A stretch of 64,000 bases of DNA from the NCBI GenBank assembly GCA_050305935.1, contig JBNLGG010000008.1:1-64000 (forward strand), given 5' to 3'. Numbering within the stretch: position 1 is the first letter of the stretch; each line of letters opens with the position of its first letter. The stretch is from CAJXNP01 sp050305935. GTDB lineage: Bacteria; Bacteroidota; Bacteroidia; Cytophagales; Cyclobacteriaceae. The notes under the pieces were generated by a model that saw only the letters and a list, made by a program, of their open reading frames with translations, had not been told where the DNA came from and searched no databases. Positions 25,455 through 34,394 of this stretch are shown piece after piece. The position numbers and the translations under genes are program-made.

Positions 25455-26549
25455 ATGATGGAATGGTATGAGCTAAATTCTGCCGAAAGCATTCTTTCCC
25501 CTGCGCTTTTGTTTTATCCAGAAAGGATTCGTCATAATATCGATCAAATGATCAAAGCTGCCGGAACTGCTGATCGACTGCGTCCTCACGTTAAAACCTA
25601 CAAATGTCGTGAGATTATACAAATGCAGGTGAACGCTGGTATTTCCAAATTCAAATGTGCCACGCTAAAAGAAGCTGAACTTCTGGGAGAGACCGGGGTA
25701 AAAGATATATTAGTTGCCTATCCATTAGTGGGACCTTCGCAAAAGAAATTCCTGGATCTCGTTGAGCGGTTTCCATCCAGCAAATTTTCTGTTCTGGTTG
25801 ATCATGAGGAGCAATTAATTGCCTGGAAAAAACTGACCAACCAGCCTATTAATCTTTTTATTGACCTGGATGTGGGTATGCATAGAACGGGAATTTCACC
25901 GGAAAAAGCTTTTCATTTATATCAATTAATAAGAGAAAGTCCCTTTATCTTTTGCGGATTGCAGGTGTATGACGGGCACATTCGCGAAAGCGATTTGAAC
26001 CTTAGAAAGTCAATTGTTGATGAAGGATTCCAAGCGGTCGACAGATTAATTGATAAAATAAATGCAGACCTTTCTTCTCCTTTTGAAATTGTGTGCGGCG
26101 GAAGTATCACTTTTCCCATCCATGCACAGCATCAAAAAAGGATCCTTTCACCCGGTACCACCTTGCTTTGGGACTACGGCTATTCAAGTAACTTCCCGGA
26201 TTTACCTTTCCAAATCGCCGTTACCCTTCTGACAAGGATTGTAAGTAAGCCTACTGAAAATACTCTTTGCCTGGACCTCTGTCACAAGGCTGTAGCATCC
26301 GAAATGAAAAGCACCCCGGTCTATTTTCCACAAATTCCCGACGCTAAGATTGTAGTCCATAGTGAGGAGCACCTGGTTATTGAGACGAAGCTGGCTGACG
26401 ATTTTAAGATTGGAAGTGTGCTGTATGGCATTCCGTGGCATATTTGTCCCACTGTCGCGCTGCATGAGGAGGCTTTAATAGTAAAAAATCAAGCAACTTG
26501 CGAACAATGGAAAATAGCCGCCAGAAGCAGAAGCTATTTAATGGGATGA
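25455..26549 (+). CDS. DSD1/D-threonine aldolase family PLP enzyme
   Basis: 364 residues. Alanine-racemase-type barrel N-terminus with the PLP lysine in RPHVKTYKC (near 48), FKCATLKEAELLGE, FIDLDVGMHRTGI and GGSITFPIHA. The C-terminal domain ends with PWHICPTVALHEEALIV, whose His and Cys form the metal site of D-threonine aldolases and D-serine dehydratases. It probably breaks down a D-hydroxy-amino acid. It follows a ruined GntP-RidA pair and precedes, across an inserted GxxExxY element, a membrane dipeptidase, consistent with a D-amino-acid or dipeptide catabolic operon. Confidence 0.9.
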   Translation: MMEWYELNSAESILSPALLFYPERIRHNIDQMIKAAGTADRLRPHVKTYKCREIIQMQVNAGISKFKCATLKEAELLGETGVKDILVAYPLVGPSQKKFLDLVERFPSSKFSVLVDHEEQLIAWKKLTNQPINLFIDLDVGMHRTGISPEKAFHLYQLIRESPFIFCGLQVYDGHIRESDLNLRKSIVDEGFQAVDRLIDKINADLSSPFEIVCGGSITFPIHAQHQKRILSPGTTLLWDYGYSSNFPDLPFQIAVTLLTRIVSKPTENTLCLDLCHKAVASEMKSTPVYFPQIPDAKIVVHSEEHLVIETKLADDFKIGSVLYGIPWHICPTVALHEEALIVKNQATCEQWKIAARSRSYLMG

Positions 26550-26568
26550 TTATAAATCGTGAAAAATG

Positions 26569-27211
26569 TCTGAATCACTGATTAACCGGATTAAAGGAAG
26601 ACACGGATTTTGACGATAGATAAAAATGAAACAGTATTTTATTTTAGACAATCAAAGGAATCCTACAATCAATGTAATCAGGTAATCGGTATTAATCCGT
26701 GATCAAAAAAATGACAGAGTTAAAGTATAAAGACATCACAGAAAAGATAATCGGGGCTTCATTTGAAGTACATTCCTTTCTTGGCAACGGTTTTCAAGAA
26801 GTGATTTATCAACGAGCCCTTGCATGGGAAATGGCCCAGAAAAACCTTGAGTTTGCCCGGGAAATCGAGCAAGATATTTTCTATAAAGACCTGCCTGAAC
26901 CCATTGGAAAAAGGATGGCAGATTTCGTAGTAGAGGGTAAGGTACTGGTAGAATTAAAGCCCATCATTCAGTTGGAAGATGCGCACCTTGCTCAAGCTCT
27001 GAACTACCTTAAGGCTTATAAATTGGAGGTGGGTTTGTTGATCAACTTTGGTAGCAAATCCCTTACTTTTAAAAGACTGGTATTGTGAGAAGTGCTAAAA
27101 ATAAATTCGGAGTCAAGGATTAAATGGGTTTAATGATGTCACTGATTTTCAAAAAAACCCTGGCCATATAATCTGTGTAATCCTGGAATCCGTGCAAATC
27201 AGTGATTCTGA
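26569..27211. mobile_element. GxxExxY unit bounded by inverted repeats
   Basis: Left boundary TCTGAATCACTGATT (26569-26583) and right boundary AATCAGTGATTCTGA (27197-27211) are inverted copies with one mismatch in 15. Similarity continues inward with CGGATT-type words in both arms, and related words recur around 26660-26700 and 27165-27190. The unit contains only the GxxExxY gene and fits exactly between two genes of one operon (20 bases after one stop, 24 before the next start). Genes of this family are often flanked by such words, which suggests a small mobile or hitch-hiking unit. No transposase is present. Confidence 0.5.
26711..27088 (+). CDS. GxxExxY family protein
   Basis: 125 residues from ATG 26711; an upstream GTG (26699) is possible. 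The name-giving motif is GFQEVIY (near residue 31). Then come ADFVVEGKVLVELKPI, with Asp and Glu-x-Lys as in PD-(D/E)XK nucleases, and ALNYLKAYKLEVGLLINFG. The family is predicted to be nuclease-like and occurs in many scattered copies in Bacteroidota and other genomes. Function is not established. Confidence 0.92.
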   Translation: MTELKYKDITEKIIGASFEVHSFLGNGFQEVIYQRALAWEMAQKNLEFAREIEQDIFYKDLPEPIGKRMADFVVEGKVLVELKPIIQLEDAHLAQALNYLKAYKLEVGLLINFGSKSLTFKRLVL

Positions 27212-27235
27212 CAAGTGAGAAAAAATAAAACATTT

Positions 27236-28318
27236 ATGAACAAAGACCCCCTATTCTTCGATGCCCACCTCGACCTTTCCATGAACGCCATGGAGTGGAA
27301 TCGTGATCTTCGATGGACAGTCGAAGAGATCAGAAAATCGGAGGAGGAACTCACCGACAAACCGGATCGGGGAAATGGAACCGTTTCTTTCGAAAGCCTG
27401 AGGAAAGGAAATGTGGGAATTGTGGTAGGAACGCAGATCGCAAGGTATTCCAGGTCGTCCAATAAAATGCCCGGTGCGAGTTGGAATTCGCCCGAGCAGG
27501 CCTGGGCACAAACACAGGGACAGTTGGCCTGGTACGAGGCGATGGAGGAAGAGGGGTGGATCAGCAAGATCACTGACCTGAGCTCCCTGGAAAGTCACCT
27601 TACAAATTGGAAAAAAGATAGTACAAAGTCCCCCATCGGACTAATCAGGAGCCTGGAGGGGGCAGATTCGATCCTAAGCATGAAACACTTGGAAAAGGTT
27701 TATGCCGACGGGTTGAGGGCAATTGGTCCTGCCCATTACGGACCAGGAGTTTACGCACAGGGAACGGACGCCACAGGTGGTATTGGCAAAAAGGGGAAAG
27801 ATTTGTTAAAGGAAATGGAGCGGCTCAACATCATCCTGGACGTTACTCATCTATGTGACGACAGTTTTTGGGAGGCCCTGGATAATTTTAATGGCCCTGT
27901 CTGGGCAAGCCACAACAATTGCAGATCATTGGTGCCTCATCACCGGCAGTTTTCTGATGAGCAGCTAAAAACGATTATTGAAAGAGGAGCGGTGATCGGA
28001 GTCGTATTCGATGCCTGGATGCTGACGCCACATTGGATAAAAAGAAAATCTACCCCGGTGGAATTAAACGTTTCCCTTCAAACGGTTGTCGATCATATAG
28101 ATCACATCTGCCAGTTGGCTGGTAACGCAAATCATGTAGGTATCGGCTCTGATCTGGATGGCGCCTTCGGCAGGGAGCAATGCCCAATGGACGTTGACAC
28201 CATCGCAGATTTGCAGAAAATCCCCTCCATACTTTCCTCCAGGGGATACGCTGAGGAAGACATATCAAATATCTGTTCGGGAAATTGGATCAATTTCCTG
28301 AGGCGCGTTTGGGGATAG
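27236..28318 (+). CDS. Membrane dipeptidase, peptidase family M19
   Basis: 360 residues from ATG 27236 (GTG 27215 is less likely). A zinc-dependent renal-dipeptidase homologue that can cleave L-D or D-D dipeptides. Motifs seen: FFDAHLDLSMNAMEW (HxD), RSLEGADSI with the bridging Glu region, GPAHYGPGVYAQGT, ILDVTHLCDDSFWEAL, VWASHNNCRSL and HVGIGSDLDGAFG. There is no signal peptide, so it probably acts in the cytoplasm despite the family name. Likely part of the D-amino-acid/dipeptide locus upstream. Confidence 0.93.
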   Translation: MNKDPLFFDAHLDLSMNAMEWNRDLRWTVEEIRKSEEELTDKPDRGNGTVSFESLRKGNVGIVVGTQIARYSRSSNKMPGASWNSPEQAWAQTQGQLAWYEAMEEEGWISKITDLSSLESHLTNWKKDSTKSPIGLIRSLEGADSILSMKHLEKVYADGLRAIGPAHYGPGVYAQGTDATGGIGKKGKDLLKEMERLNIILDVTHLCDDSFWEALDNFNGPVWASHNNCRSLVPHHRQFSDEQLKTIIERGAVIGVVFDAWMLTPHWIKRKSTPVELNVSLQTVVDHIDHICQLAGNANHVGIGSDLDGAFGREQCPMDVDTIADLQKIPSILSSRGYAEEDISNICSGNWINFLRRVWG

Positions 28319-28451
28319 AATTTTGTCTGGTGCGATGAATGAAAAAAACCGACTAAATATTCATACCATCACCAGGTTTTTACAAGCACCAATGAAAAAT
28401 CCAACTTTCAGTGATGGCATGAATTGGTAGGTTTAGATAAAAATCATCACG

Positions 28452-30272
28452 CTAGCTTGCTGAAACCGGCTCTAAAGAAAGTTTTTCTATTTGACTTGAA
28501 AGATTCTGAAGGACATTTGCGCTTGAGTTGAGTTCCTGTAGTATCCCACTTTTCGTCTCTTGAAATTTATCCTTTAATTCATCGAAAAGCTCCTGGTAGT
28601 ATTTTACCCCATCTTGCAAATTGTCAACAAACTTTTTTAAATATTGTCCCTGGCGGTCATTCATTGCTTCTTTAGCCTCCTCCAGCTTATTTCGCAGAAA
28701 GTCAATGTAAATATTCAGTTCCTTAACAAACATATTTGGTCTGTCAGAACGCTCTATCACATTTATTTTGCCATAGATGTGATCTACCATTTCCCGTAAG
28801 CTCATTTTTTTTGAAAAATAGGCCAGGTTTGGTCCCGGGCATACGAGCACACCCGTACCGTCAGACTTTTTATCGATGTGATTTTGCTTTAACACGCCGG
28901 AACTCAATCCCACACATAAACAAGATGGATCAAACAGTTTGTCATATTGTTTTTGGTATTCTTCTTTGCTCAAATCGGATTGGTCCAATTGTTTCTTTTT
29001 GAGATGGAAGTATTTACTGGAAGCAGTACAAATAGTTCGCTCAGTTAGCTCATTGTTCAATGCGAGGTACTCTTTCGGGCAAGCGCTGCCAAATTTTCCA
29101 TTTCGTATCATTGACCACTTTTCCTCATCTTTCGAATTACCCCGGAGATTATTAAAGGGCACCCCTAATGGCGAAGCATTACTAAGATATAAATCTTCCT
29201 CCCGTGCGTCCGCTAATTTTTGCAGAGTCAATTCATCCAATGACGTTGCCTCTGGCACAAGTAAAAACGGGGAGCCCCAGCCCACCTTGTCTACTTTGTA
29301 ATGATCCAATAAAAACTGGTGCTCTTCTGCAGATCCGACCCCTCCCTGGGCGGTCACCTTGAGTGAAAGAGGTTTTTCCGGAACAGTTAACCCCTTTTCT
29401 TTCAGTGCAAAGACCAGGGTATCATACACCGTTTCCAGCAATTCTCCTCGCTTATCGCGGAACTCTTTTAATATCGGTCCCATTAAATATCCATCGGTAG
29501 CAAATGCATGTCCTCCGCAGTTGAGCCCTGATTCAATTCTATATTCGGAAACCCACAATCCCTTTTTTGCTAAAAACCGGCCCTGGATCATTGCAGATCG
29601 ATAGTCACTTACCTTCAGAATTATTTTCTTTTTAATCTCACCATTTTCATTGGGATAAAAGTCATCAAATTGCTCCATATAACTAAACAACCGGGGATTC
29701 ATCCCGGCGGAAAAGACGATCGAAGAAGACAAGTCGCTATTGGCATAGCCTCTCAAAGCGGCATGCGCATCATTATATTCTACCGGGAGTTTTTCATTAT
29801 TTCTATAATTATCTTTATCGAGCTTGGTCATTATGTTCACATCAATGCTTCCCATAGCAAGATTCTGCTTCAACCAGTTTATAAGATCGTTTATGTGAAG
29901 GTATTTTTCAGTAAGCTCAAGGAATTCTCTTTTGAGGGTCGAACTATCAGGTAGTAGATCAAAGTATTTTTTTAATTCGTGGCTTTTCTCGTTTGTTATA
30001 TTCTTTAATTCTTCGAATTTCCTATGTACCAGTTTATTGATCAGGTTGAGATACGAGGTGATCCTTTTTGCCCTGTAGTCATCTGTTTTTTCTGTAATTT
30101 CCTGATAGGGTATTTGATTCTTTTCGCTGTGCAGCTTCCGCATGCGTTCAATTAATTTGTCATCGCTGATAAACATTACTGAATCGATGCCTAAATGAGC
30201 TACTTTTAAGGGTGTGTCGATGGTAAAACCAATTCCCATTACAGGGATGTGAAATGTGTGTGGACTATTCAT
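28452..30272 (-). CDS. Large hypothetical protein, barrel-like with C-terminal coiled coil
   Basis: 606 residues, not secreted. The N-terminus (IPVMGIGFTIDTPLKVAHLG) and later GGHAFATDGYLMGP and VTAQGGVGSAEEHQFLL are spaced like the phosphate- and flavin-binding loops of nitronate monooxygenase or IMP-dehydrogenase-like TIM barrels. The similarity is weak. Cysteines cluster between about 390 and 480 (GSACPKEYL, CTASSKYF, DPSCLCVGL, VLVCPGPN), perhaps a metal site. The last 100 residues are a coiled coil. Relatives occur in Bacteroidota as hypothetical proteins in my recollection. No function can be assigned. Confidence 0.75.
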   Translation of the reverse strand: MNSPHTFHIPVMGIGFTIDTPLKVAHLGIDSVMFISDDKLIERMRKLHSEKNQIPYQEITEKTDDYRAKRITSYLNLINKLVHRKFEELKNITNEKSHELKKYFDLLPDSSTLKREFLELTEKYLHINDLINWLKQNLAMGSIDVNIMTKLDKDNYRNNEKLPVEYNDAHAALRGYANSDLSSSIVFSAGMNPRLFSYMEQFDDFYPNENGEIKKKIILKVSDYRSAMIQGRFLAKKGLWVSEYRIESGLNCGGHAFATDGYLMGPILKEFRDKRGELLETVYDTLVFALKEKGLTVPEKPLSLKVTAQGGVGSAEEHQFLLDHYKVDKVGWGSPFLLVPEATSLDELTLQKLADAREEDLYLSNASPLGVPFNNLRGNSKDEEKWSMIRNGKFGSACPKEYLALNNELTERTICTASSKYFHLKKKQLDQSDLSKEEYQKQYDKLFDPSCLCVGLSSGVLKQNHIDKKSDGTGVLVCPGPNLAYFSKKMSLREMVDHIYGKINVIERSDRPNMFVKELNIYIDFLRNKLEEAKEAMNDRQGQYLKKFVDNLQDGVKYYQELFDELKDKFQETKSGILQELNSSANVLQNLSSQIEKLSLEPVSAS

Positions 30273-30613
30273 GTCAAATTTTTAATCTCCAGAAAACGTA
30301 CTATCGTCAACAGATGACCTTAATGCCAATTGAACCAAAACAATTTTACCTGATTAACCTCGCATTTATTTTACCCCTCTGCCAGATAGGACGAAACTCT
30401 CAAAGATTGTATATAATTATGTTAAACTTTATGACCTGGATCAGTTAAAAACAACAGATTTTTTATTGGGATTAAACTAAGTTTAACAAAATTCAGGGGA
30501 AACAAGTTCCATTTTCGTTATTTCGTTTGGATTCAATTAAATAATTCCAATCGAATGAGGATAATTGAGGTCATGATTTAAAAGTTCAATAAATCGAATT
30601 AAAAACATCGCTC
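30273..30613. other. Intergenic region between divergent genes
   Basis: 341 bases of AT-rich sequence between the large hypothetical gene and a small lipoprotein gene. It must carry two promoters. No clear TAnnTTTG box, RNA or repeat was recognised. Confidence 0.4.
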
Positions 30614-30997
30614 ATGAAAATACCGCCCATTCTGTTCCCGATGATTATGCTTCTCCTGATTTCCTGTGAGAAGGAGGAGTCGAAGTTGCAGCAAAATCTA
30701 CCGGGGTGGCTGCAAGCTCAAATTCAGAAAGATGAGAAAACCATCAGCAATAATCCTAAATCTATGCCTCGATGGGGGGTTTGGGTTAAAACACAGTGGA
30801 ATGAGAAGACGTATTTTGAATATTCAAACCTAATAAGTTCGTCCATGTACTTTCCTATATCATTCGAAGGTGATACCCTGGTTAATATTGTGGGAGAAAC
30901 CAGCTCCGACTACGCTAATCAAAAGTGTTGTGCCGAAGTTGTTTGGCATGGTAATCAGATTGATAAAGATTATCTGAAATTGTTTCATGGCAATTAG
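30614..30997 (+). CDS. Small hypothetical lipoprotein
   Basis: 127 residues with a signal ending LLLISCEKEES, a clear lipobox, so it is membrane-anchored. The mature protein is short, with WGVWVKTQWNEKTYFEY and two adjacent cysteines (KCCAEVVW) near the C-terminus. No family recognised. It stands alone, between an AT-rich gap and the tRNA cluster. Confidence 0.7.
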   Translation: MKIPPILFPMIMLLLISCEKEESKLQQNLPGWLQAQIQKDEKTISNNPKSMPRWGVWVKTQWNEKTYFEYSNLISSSMYFPISFEGDTLVNIVGETSSDYANQKCCAEVVWHGNQIDKDYLKLFHGN

Positions 30998-31203
30998 TAC
31001 TACATGTCAGCTTTCCATTTATTTTCATTGCTGATTGTTTTCACCAGCAATTTCGTGTGGTGTACTTTTTGGCGAAATCCTGCCTCGTCAGCAGACAGGC
31101 ACACAACAGGGAGTCGATCCTAAACTTGACAAATTAGGAGTAGTCCTAAATTTAGATCTATCTCAATCTATAAGAACTCCTCCGCCAAACGATAAATCTA
31201 ATG

Positions 31204-31277
31204 TCGGGATGACAGGATTTGAACCTGCGACCCCCTCGTCCCGAACGAGGTGCGCTACCGGACTGCGCTACATCCCG
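31204..31277 (-). tRNA. tRNA-Pro (anticodon CGG)
   Basis: 74 bases, read from 31277. Acceptor stem CGGGATG pairs with CATCCCG, discriminator A. D-arm AGCGCAGTCCGGTAGCGC, anticodon arm CCTCG-TTCGGGA-CGAGG with CGG in the middle of the loop, and T-arm with GGTTCAAATCC. CCA is not encoded. It is 13 bases from tRNA-Thr and probably co-transcribed. Confidence 0.95.
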
Positions 31278-31290
31278 AATTCAAAATCAG

Positions 31291-31363
31291 AGCCTCCCAC
31301 GGGATTTGAACCCGCGACCTACGCTTTACGAGAGCGTCGCTCTACCAACTGAGCTAAGGAGGC
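31291..31363 (-). tRNA. tRNA-Thr (anticodon CGT)
   Basis: 73 bases, read from 31363. Acceptor GCCTCCT pairs with GGGAGGC, discriminator T. D-arm TAGCTCAGTTGGTAGAGC, anticodon stem ACGCT/AGCGT with loop CTCGTAA (anticodon CGT), T-arm GGGTTCAAATCCC. It lies upstream of tRNA-Pro on the same strand. Copies of its 5' end recur in the repeat region beyond its start. Confidence 0.95.
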
Positions 31364-31388
31364 TAATCTTACAATTTCAATTTCTCAA

Positions 31389-31617
31389 TAGCTCAGTTGG
31401 TGCTTGCCCTGCAACCTGGCCCCTCCTAATCCCGATAGCTATCGGGATCCCCGAAAGGTTTTTTACGGTCGATCCTCAACTGAGCTAAGGAGGCATATTA
31501 TTTCATTTTCAAATTCTTCCAGGCTCAGTTGGTGCCTACCTACAGGCTGGCTGCTCCCTATAATCTTTCACAGAAAGATCCCTTAACGGTCGCCCCTCAA
31601 CTAAGCCCCTCCTCACT
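31389..31617. repeat. Two decayed ~120-bp units derived from tRNA 5' ends
   Basis: Two tandem units (about 31389-31495 and 31520-31617) each begin with a copy of CTCAGTTGGTGC and end with the inverse CAACTGAG or CAACTAAG, followed by AAGGAGGC-like sequence. Read on the minus strand, the end equals the first 18 bases of the neighbouring tRNA-Thr. Each unit has a central hairpin: the perfect 20-bp palindrome at 31429-31448 centred on CGATAGCTATCG, and CTTTC-acaga-GAAAG near 31564-31578. GGTCG and ACGGTCG words are shared near the right end. They are not functional tRNAs. Confidence 0.6.
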
Positions 31618-31981
31618 TGCATTACGGCGGATAAATAAGGAGGCAAGGTAATTGTCGCGAAAAATTTACGCAAAAAAAGGGGAAATTTTATCCGATTTGG
31701 GCAAGAAAATGTAAGACGAGAATCCTTTGATTTTGGGTGATCTGGTGATGAACCGGCAAACAGGCTTCCTCCCACAATCCATCCCACCCCACGTTTAAAA
31801 TGAGCAAAGTAAATTGTTGAACGGACAAAGTGGCGTCTCTTGCGGGAGATCCTATAAGAGTAAAAATGTTTGGTCACTCGTACGGTCTGTCCCTTGCGAA
31901 GACCCACAGAGATTCATGGTATGTATAAGCGGTCGGACGATAGTCCGACCTTTCTTATAATTGCGACCTTACAATCTATGA
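31618..31981. other. Intergenic region with small hairpin
   Basis: About 360 bases between the repeat units and the end of the ABC permease gene. A hairpin GGTCGGAC/GTCCGACC with a 4-base loop lies at 31931-31950, beyond the permease stop, and may be its terminator. A minus-strand open frame spans 31536-31907 but overlaps the tRNA-derived repeats and has no protein-like features. Confidence 0.45.
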
Positions 31982-34390
31982 TCATTCATAGGCCAATGCC
32001 TCCCTCGTGGTAATACTTATGGCTCTTCGCGCGGGAAACAGGGTAGCCAGGTACGAACCAATGGCTATGATGAACACCCAAATGAAGCATGCCGGGGTGG
32101 ATACCGTCAGCGAGAGCGGTGTCAGGAATGCCATATTTCCGACGAACCTGCCCAGATAGTATGAAAGCACCAGGGAAAACAGGATTGAAAAGAAGATGCT
32201 CATCGCTCCAATAATTAAGCCTTCACTGATCACCAACCTTCCTATCTTCCCAGGTGAAGCGCCGATAGCCCGCATCACACCGATTTCCCTTGTTCGTTCC
32301 ATTACATTGATACTCATGGTGGACATCAGTCCCAGTGTACCCACAATACCCATGAGAATTGCCATGACCATTAGAGAATTCACCAACACTTCCATATGCG
32401 CGGCCATGGCATTTTGTAGCAGCCAGACCGGAATGGTGGTATTTACAGATATTTTCTCTTCAGAAAGGATCTTTTCAATCTCACTGCTTCTCTCCAGGGC
32501 GAAGTCCCTTGACCGATCCTGAAAAGCAATTCGCATCATATTGAAACCTTCATCTGATTTGCTCAAAAAATCCTCCCTTGAAACATAGGCCGTAGCCGGT
32601 GTTCCCACATCTTCTGAAAATCCTACTACCTGCCATTCGGTTGGGTTTCCATTAAGGGAAAGTTGGATCTTATCACCGATTTTAACTCCCGGAGATAGGC
32701 TTCTGGCTAATTGATTTAGCACCACTTCATTGGTTTGCTTCCCACTCAGCCATTGTCCTTCAACGGTGGTAGGATTGAGTAATTTTGTGGGCAGTGGCAA
32801 GGCCTGAATCCAGAAGCTTCCATGGCCTCTGTCGGGATAAGTGCTGGTGGTCTCAAACGTATTTTCCTCAAAAAAAGAAGTAGATACCTGGTACCAACCT
32901 TCAACCTTGTCAACCCCGGAAACCTGACCTACTGATGTTAAAATTTCAATACCTGAAATTGGATTGTTAAGGCGCACTTCCAGATCGTATAATCGCTGTT
33001 CATGGATCCTTGAAAGATTATCTTCCCAGGCATCGGATATATTAAGTGCGGTCATAAACATGGCACCACCTGCAGCCAGTAAACCAAGGGTCATTACCAG
33101 CCGGTATCGCTGACGAAAAACATTCCGAAGGGAAAGCAGCAATACATTGTCAGAAAAGATGAGCTTGGAAATTTTGAACACCCATGATTTCACCGACAGA
33201 CTTTTTTGAGAAACATCGAAATTATCCAACGCCGACCGCACCGAAATTCGACTGCCCCTTATGATTGGAAATGCCACAGCGATGAACGGAATGATGATGC
33301 CGGAACCTATTTGAATGATAAGCACCCAAAATGGAATGGTGTTATTCCGGATCTCCAGGTTGAGTAATTCGGCTATCTGTCCATAAAAACCCGCTGCTGC
33401 CAATCTGCTTAAAGGTACAGATACGACAAGTGCTACCAGGCAAATAATGAGTATCATCCATAGGTATAACCGGGTAACCTGTGCGGAATTAGCCCCAATG
33501 GTTTTCATAATACCAATCTGCCGGACCTGTTTGACCATCAAAGTCGCCATGGAGGTAGCTACTAAAATGGAACCCAGGATTAAGATCATAAAACAGAAAA
33601 TTATGAAGATCGTCATCACCGTGCTCATTTGGCTTTGGTGGGGGTGTCTGCCCGGAGGAGGTACCTGTATTTCATGCACCTCATATCCCTGGGTTTTTAA
33701 CCAATTGGCAACCGTCGATGCCTGTTGACGGATGGACTCACGAATATCCTGCTGGTCCTTCACCAATAGCCGAAGCTGATCAAAGCCACCTGTTTCCTGC
33801 AATCGGTGTAGGGTGGACAGGGTGATATACCCGTAACCACTTTCTTCCTGCCATGCCGGAGCCAGGCTGGGATCATGCACCTGGCCTGTTATGGTGATAT
33901 CCATCGGTTCGCCATCCGGCGTCTTGACCCGGATTTGATCACCGACAGTAGCTTTCATTACCCGAAGGGCTGTTCGTTCTACCAACATGGATCCGGTCGA
34001 TGGAATTTCTTCACCGTTGACCAGGGTAAACTTATTGGTTCTTTTATCTTCGAAATCGTCAATGACGAAAAGCAAAAGACGATGCCAGTTTCCCTCTACC
34101 TGCATTCTTGCTTCGATGGTGGCATGTCGTTCAGCCACTTCAATACCTGGTAATCTTCTGATATCGGTGATCAGTTCATTGGAAATGGTATCTTCGAGTT
34201 CGATGGTAGCAGAGGCAGGGACTGATCCCATGTAGTTGGCGACCATCTCCCGTTTGATCACACTGTATCCGCCTAATATGGTTCCCAAACCAAATACGCC
34301 CACGGCAATGGACAGTACCAACATGATGTTCTTCGAATAGTTAGATGTCAGGTCACGGATGACCTTTCTATATCTAGTTTTCATGGTCAT
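31982..34390 (-). CDS. ABC transporter permease, double FtsX-type
   Basis: 802 residues. N-terminal membrane helix, a large extracytoplasmic domain, three helices near 255-385, a second helix at about 430, another periplasmic domain and three C-terminal helices. This is the duplicated FtsX/MacB-core arrangement of the large permease class. Seen are LMVKQVRQIGIMKTIGANSAQV and VMERTREIGVMRAIGASPGKIG, the coupling segments of both FtsX domains. It partners the ATPase encoded 4 bases upstream. Likely a type VII (mechanotransmission) system for lipoproteins, lipids, peptides or drugs. Substrate unknown. Confidence 0.92.
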   Translation of the reverse strand: MTMKTRYRKVIRDLTSNYSKNIMLVLSIAVGVFGLGTILGGYSVIKREMVANYMGSVPASATIELEDTISNELITDIRRLPGIEVAERHATIEARMQVEGNWHRLLLFVIDDFEDKRTNKFTLVNGEEIPSTGSMLVERTALRVMKATVGDQIRVKTPDGEPMDITITGQVHDPSLAPAWQEESGYGYITLSTLHRLQETGGFDQLRLLVKDQQDIRESIRQQASTVANWLKTQGYEVHEIQVPPPGRHPHQSQMSTVMTIFIIFCFMILILGSILVATSMATLMVKQVRQIGIMKTIGANSAQVTRLYLWMILIICLVALVVSVPLSRLAAAGFYGQIAELLNLEIRNNTIPFWVLIIQIGSGIIIPFIAVAFPIIRGSRISVRSALDNFDVSQKSLSVKSWVFKISKLIFSDNVLLLSLRNVFRQRYRLVMTLGLLAAGGAMFMTALNISDAWEDNLSRIHEQRLYDLEVRLNNPISGIEILTSVGQVSGVDKVEGWYQVSTSFFEENTFETTSTYPDRGHGSFWIQALPLPTKLLNPTTVEGQWLSGKQTNEVVLNQLARSLSPGVKIGDKIQLSLNGNPTEWQVVGFSEDVGTPATAYVSREDFLSKSDEGFNMMRIAFQDRSRDFALERSSEIEKILSEEKISVNTTIPVWLLQNAMAAHMEVLVNSLMVMAILMGIVGTLGLMSTMSINVMERTREIGVMRAIGASPGKIGRLVISEGLIIGAMSIFFSILFSLVLSYYLGRFVGNMAFLTPLSLTVSTPACFIWVFIIAIGSYLATLFPARRAISITTREALAYE

Positions 34391-34394
34391 TCCT

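Noticed and set aside
26549..27236. An insertion sequence
   Set aside because: No transposase or target duplication is visible; only a GxxExxY gene with inverted boundary words.
31536..31907. 123-codon minus-strand open frame near the tRNAs
   Set aside because: It begins in plain intergenic sequence, ends inside the tRNA-derived repeats, is unusually rich in Arg, and shows no signal, domain or neighbour support.
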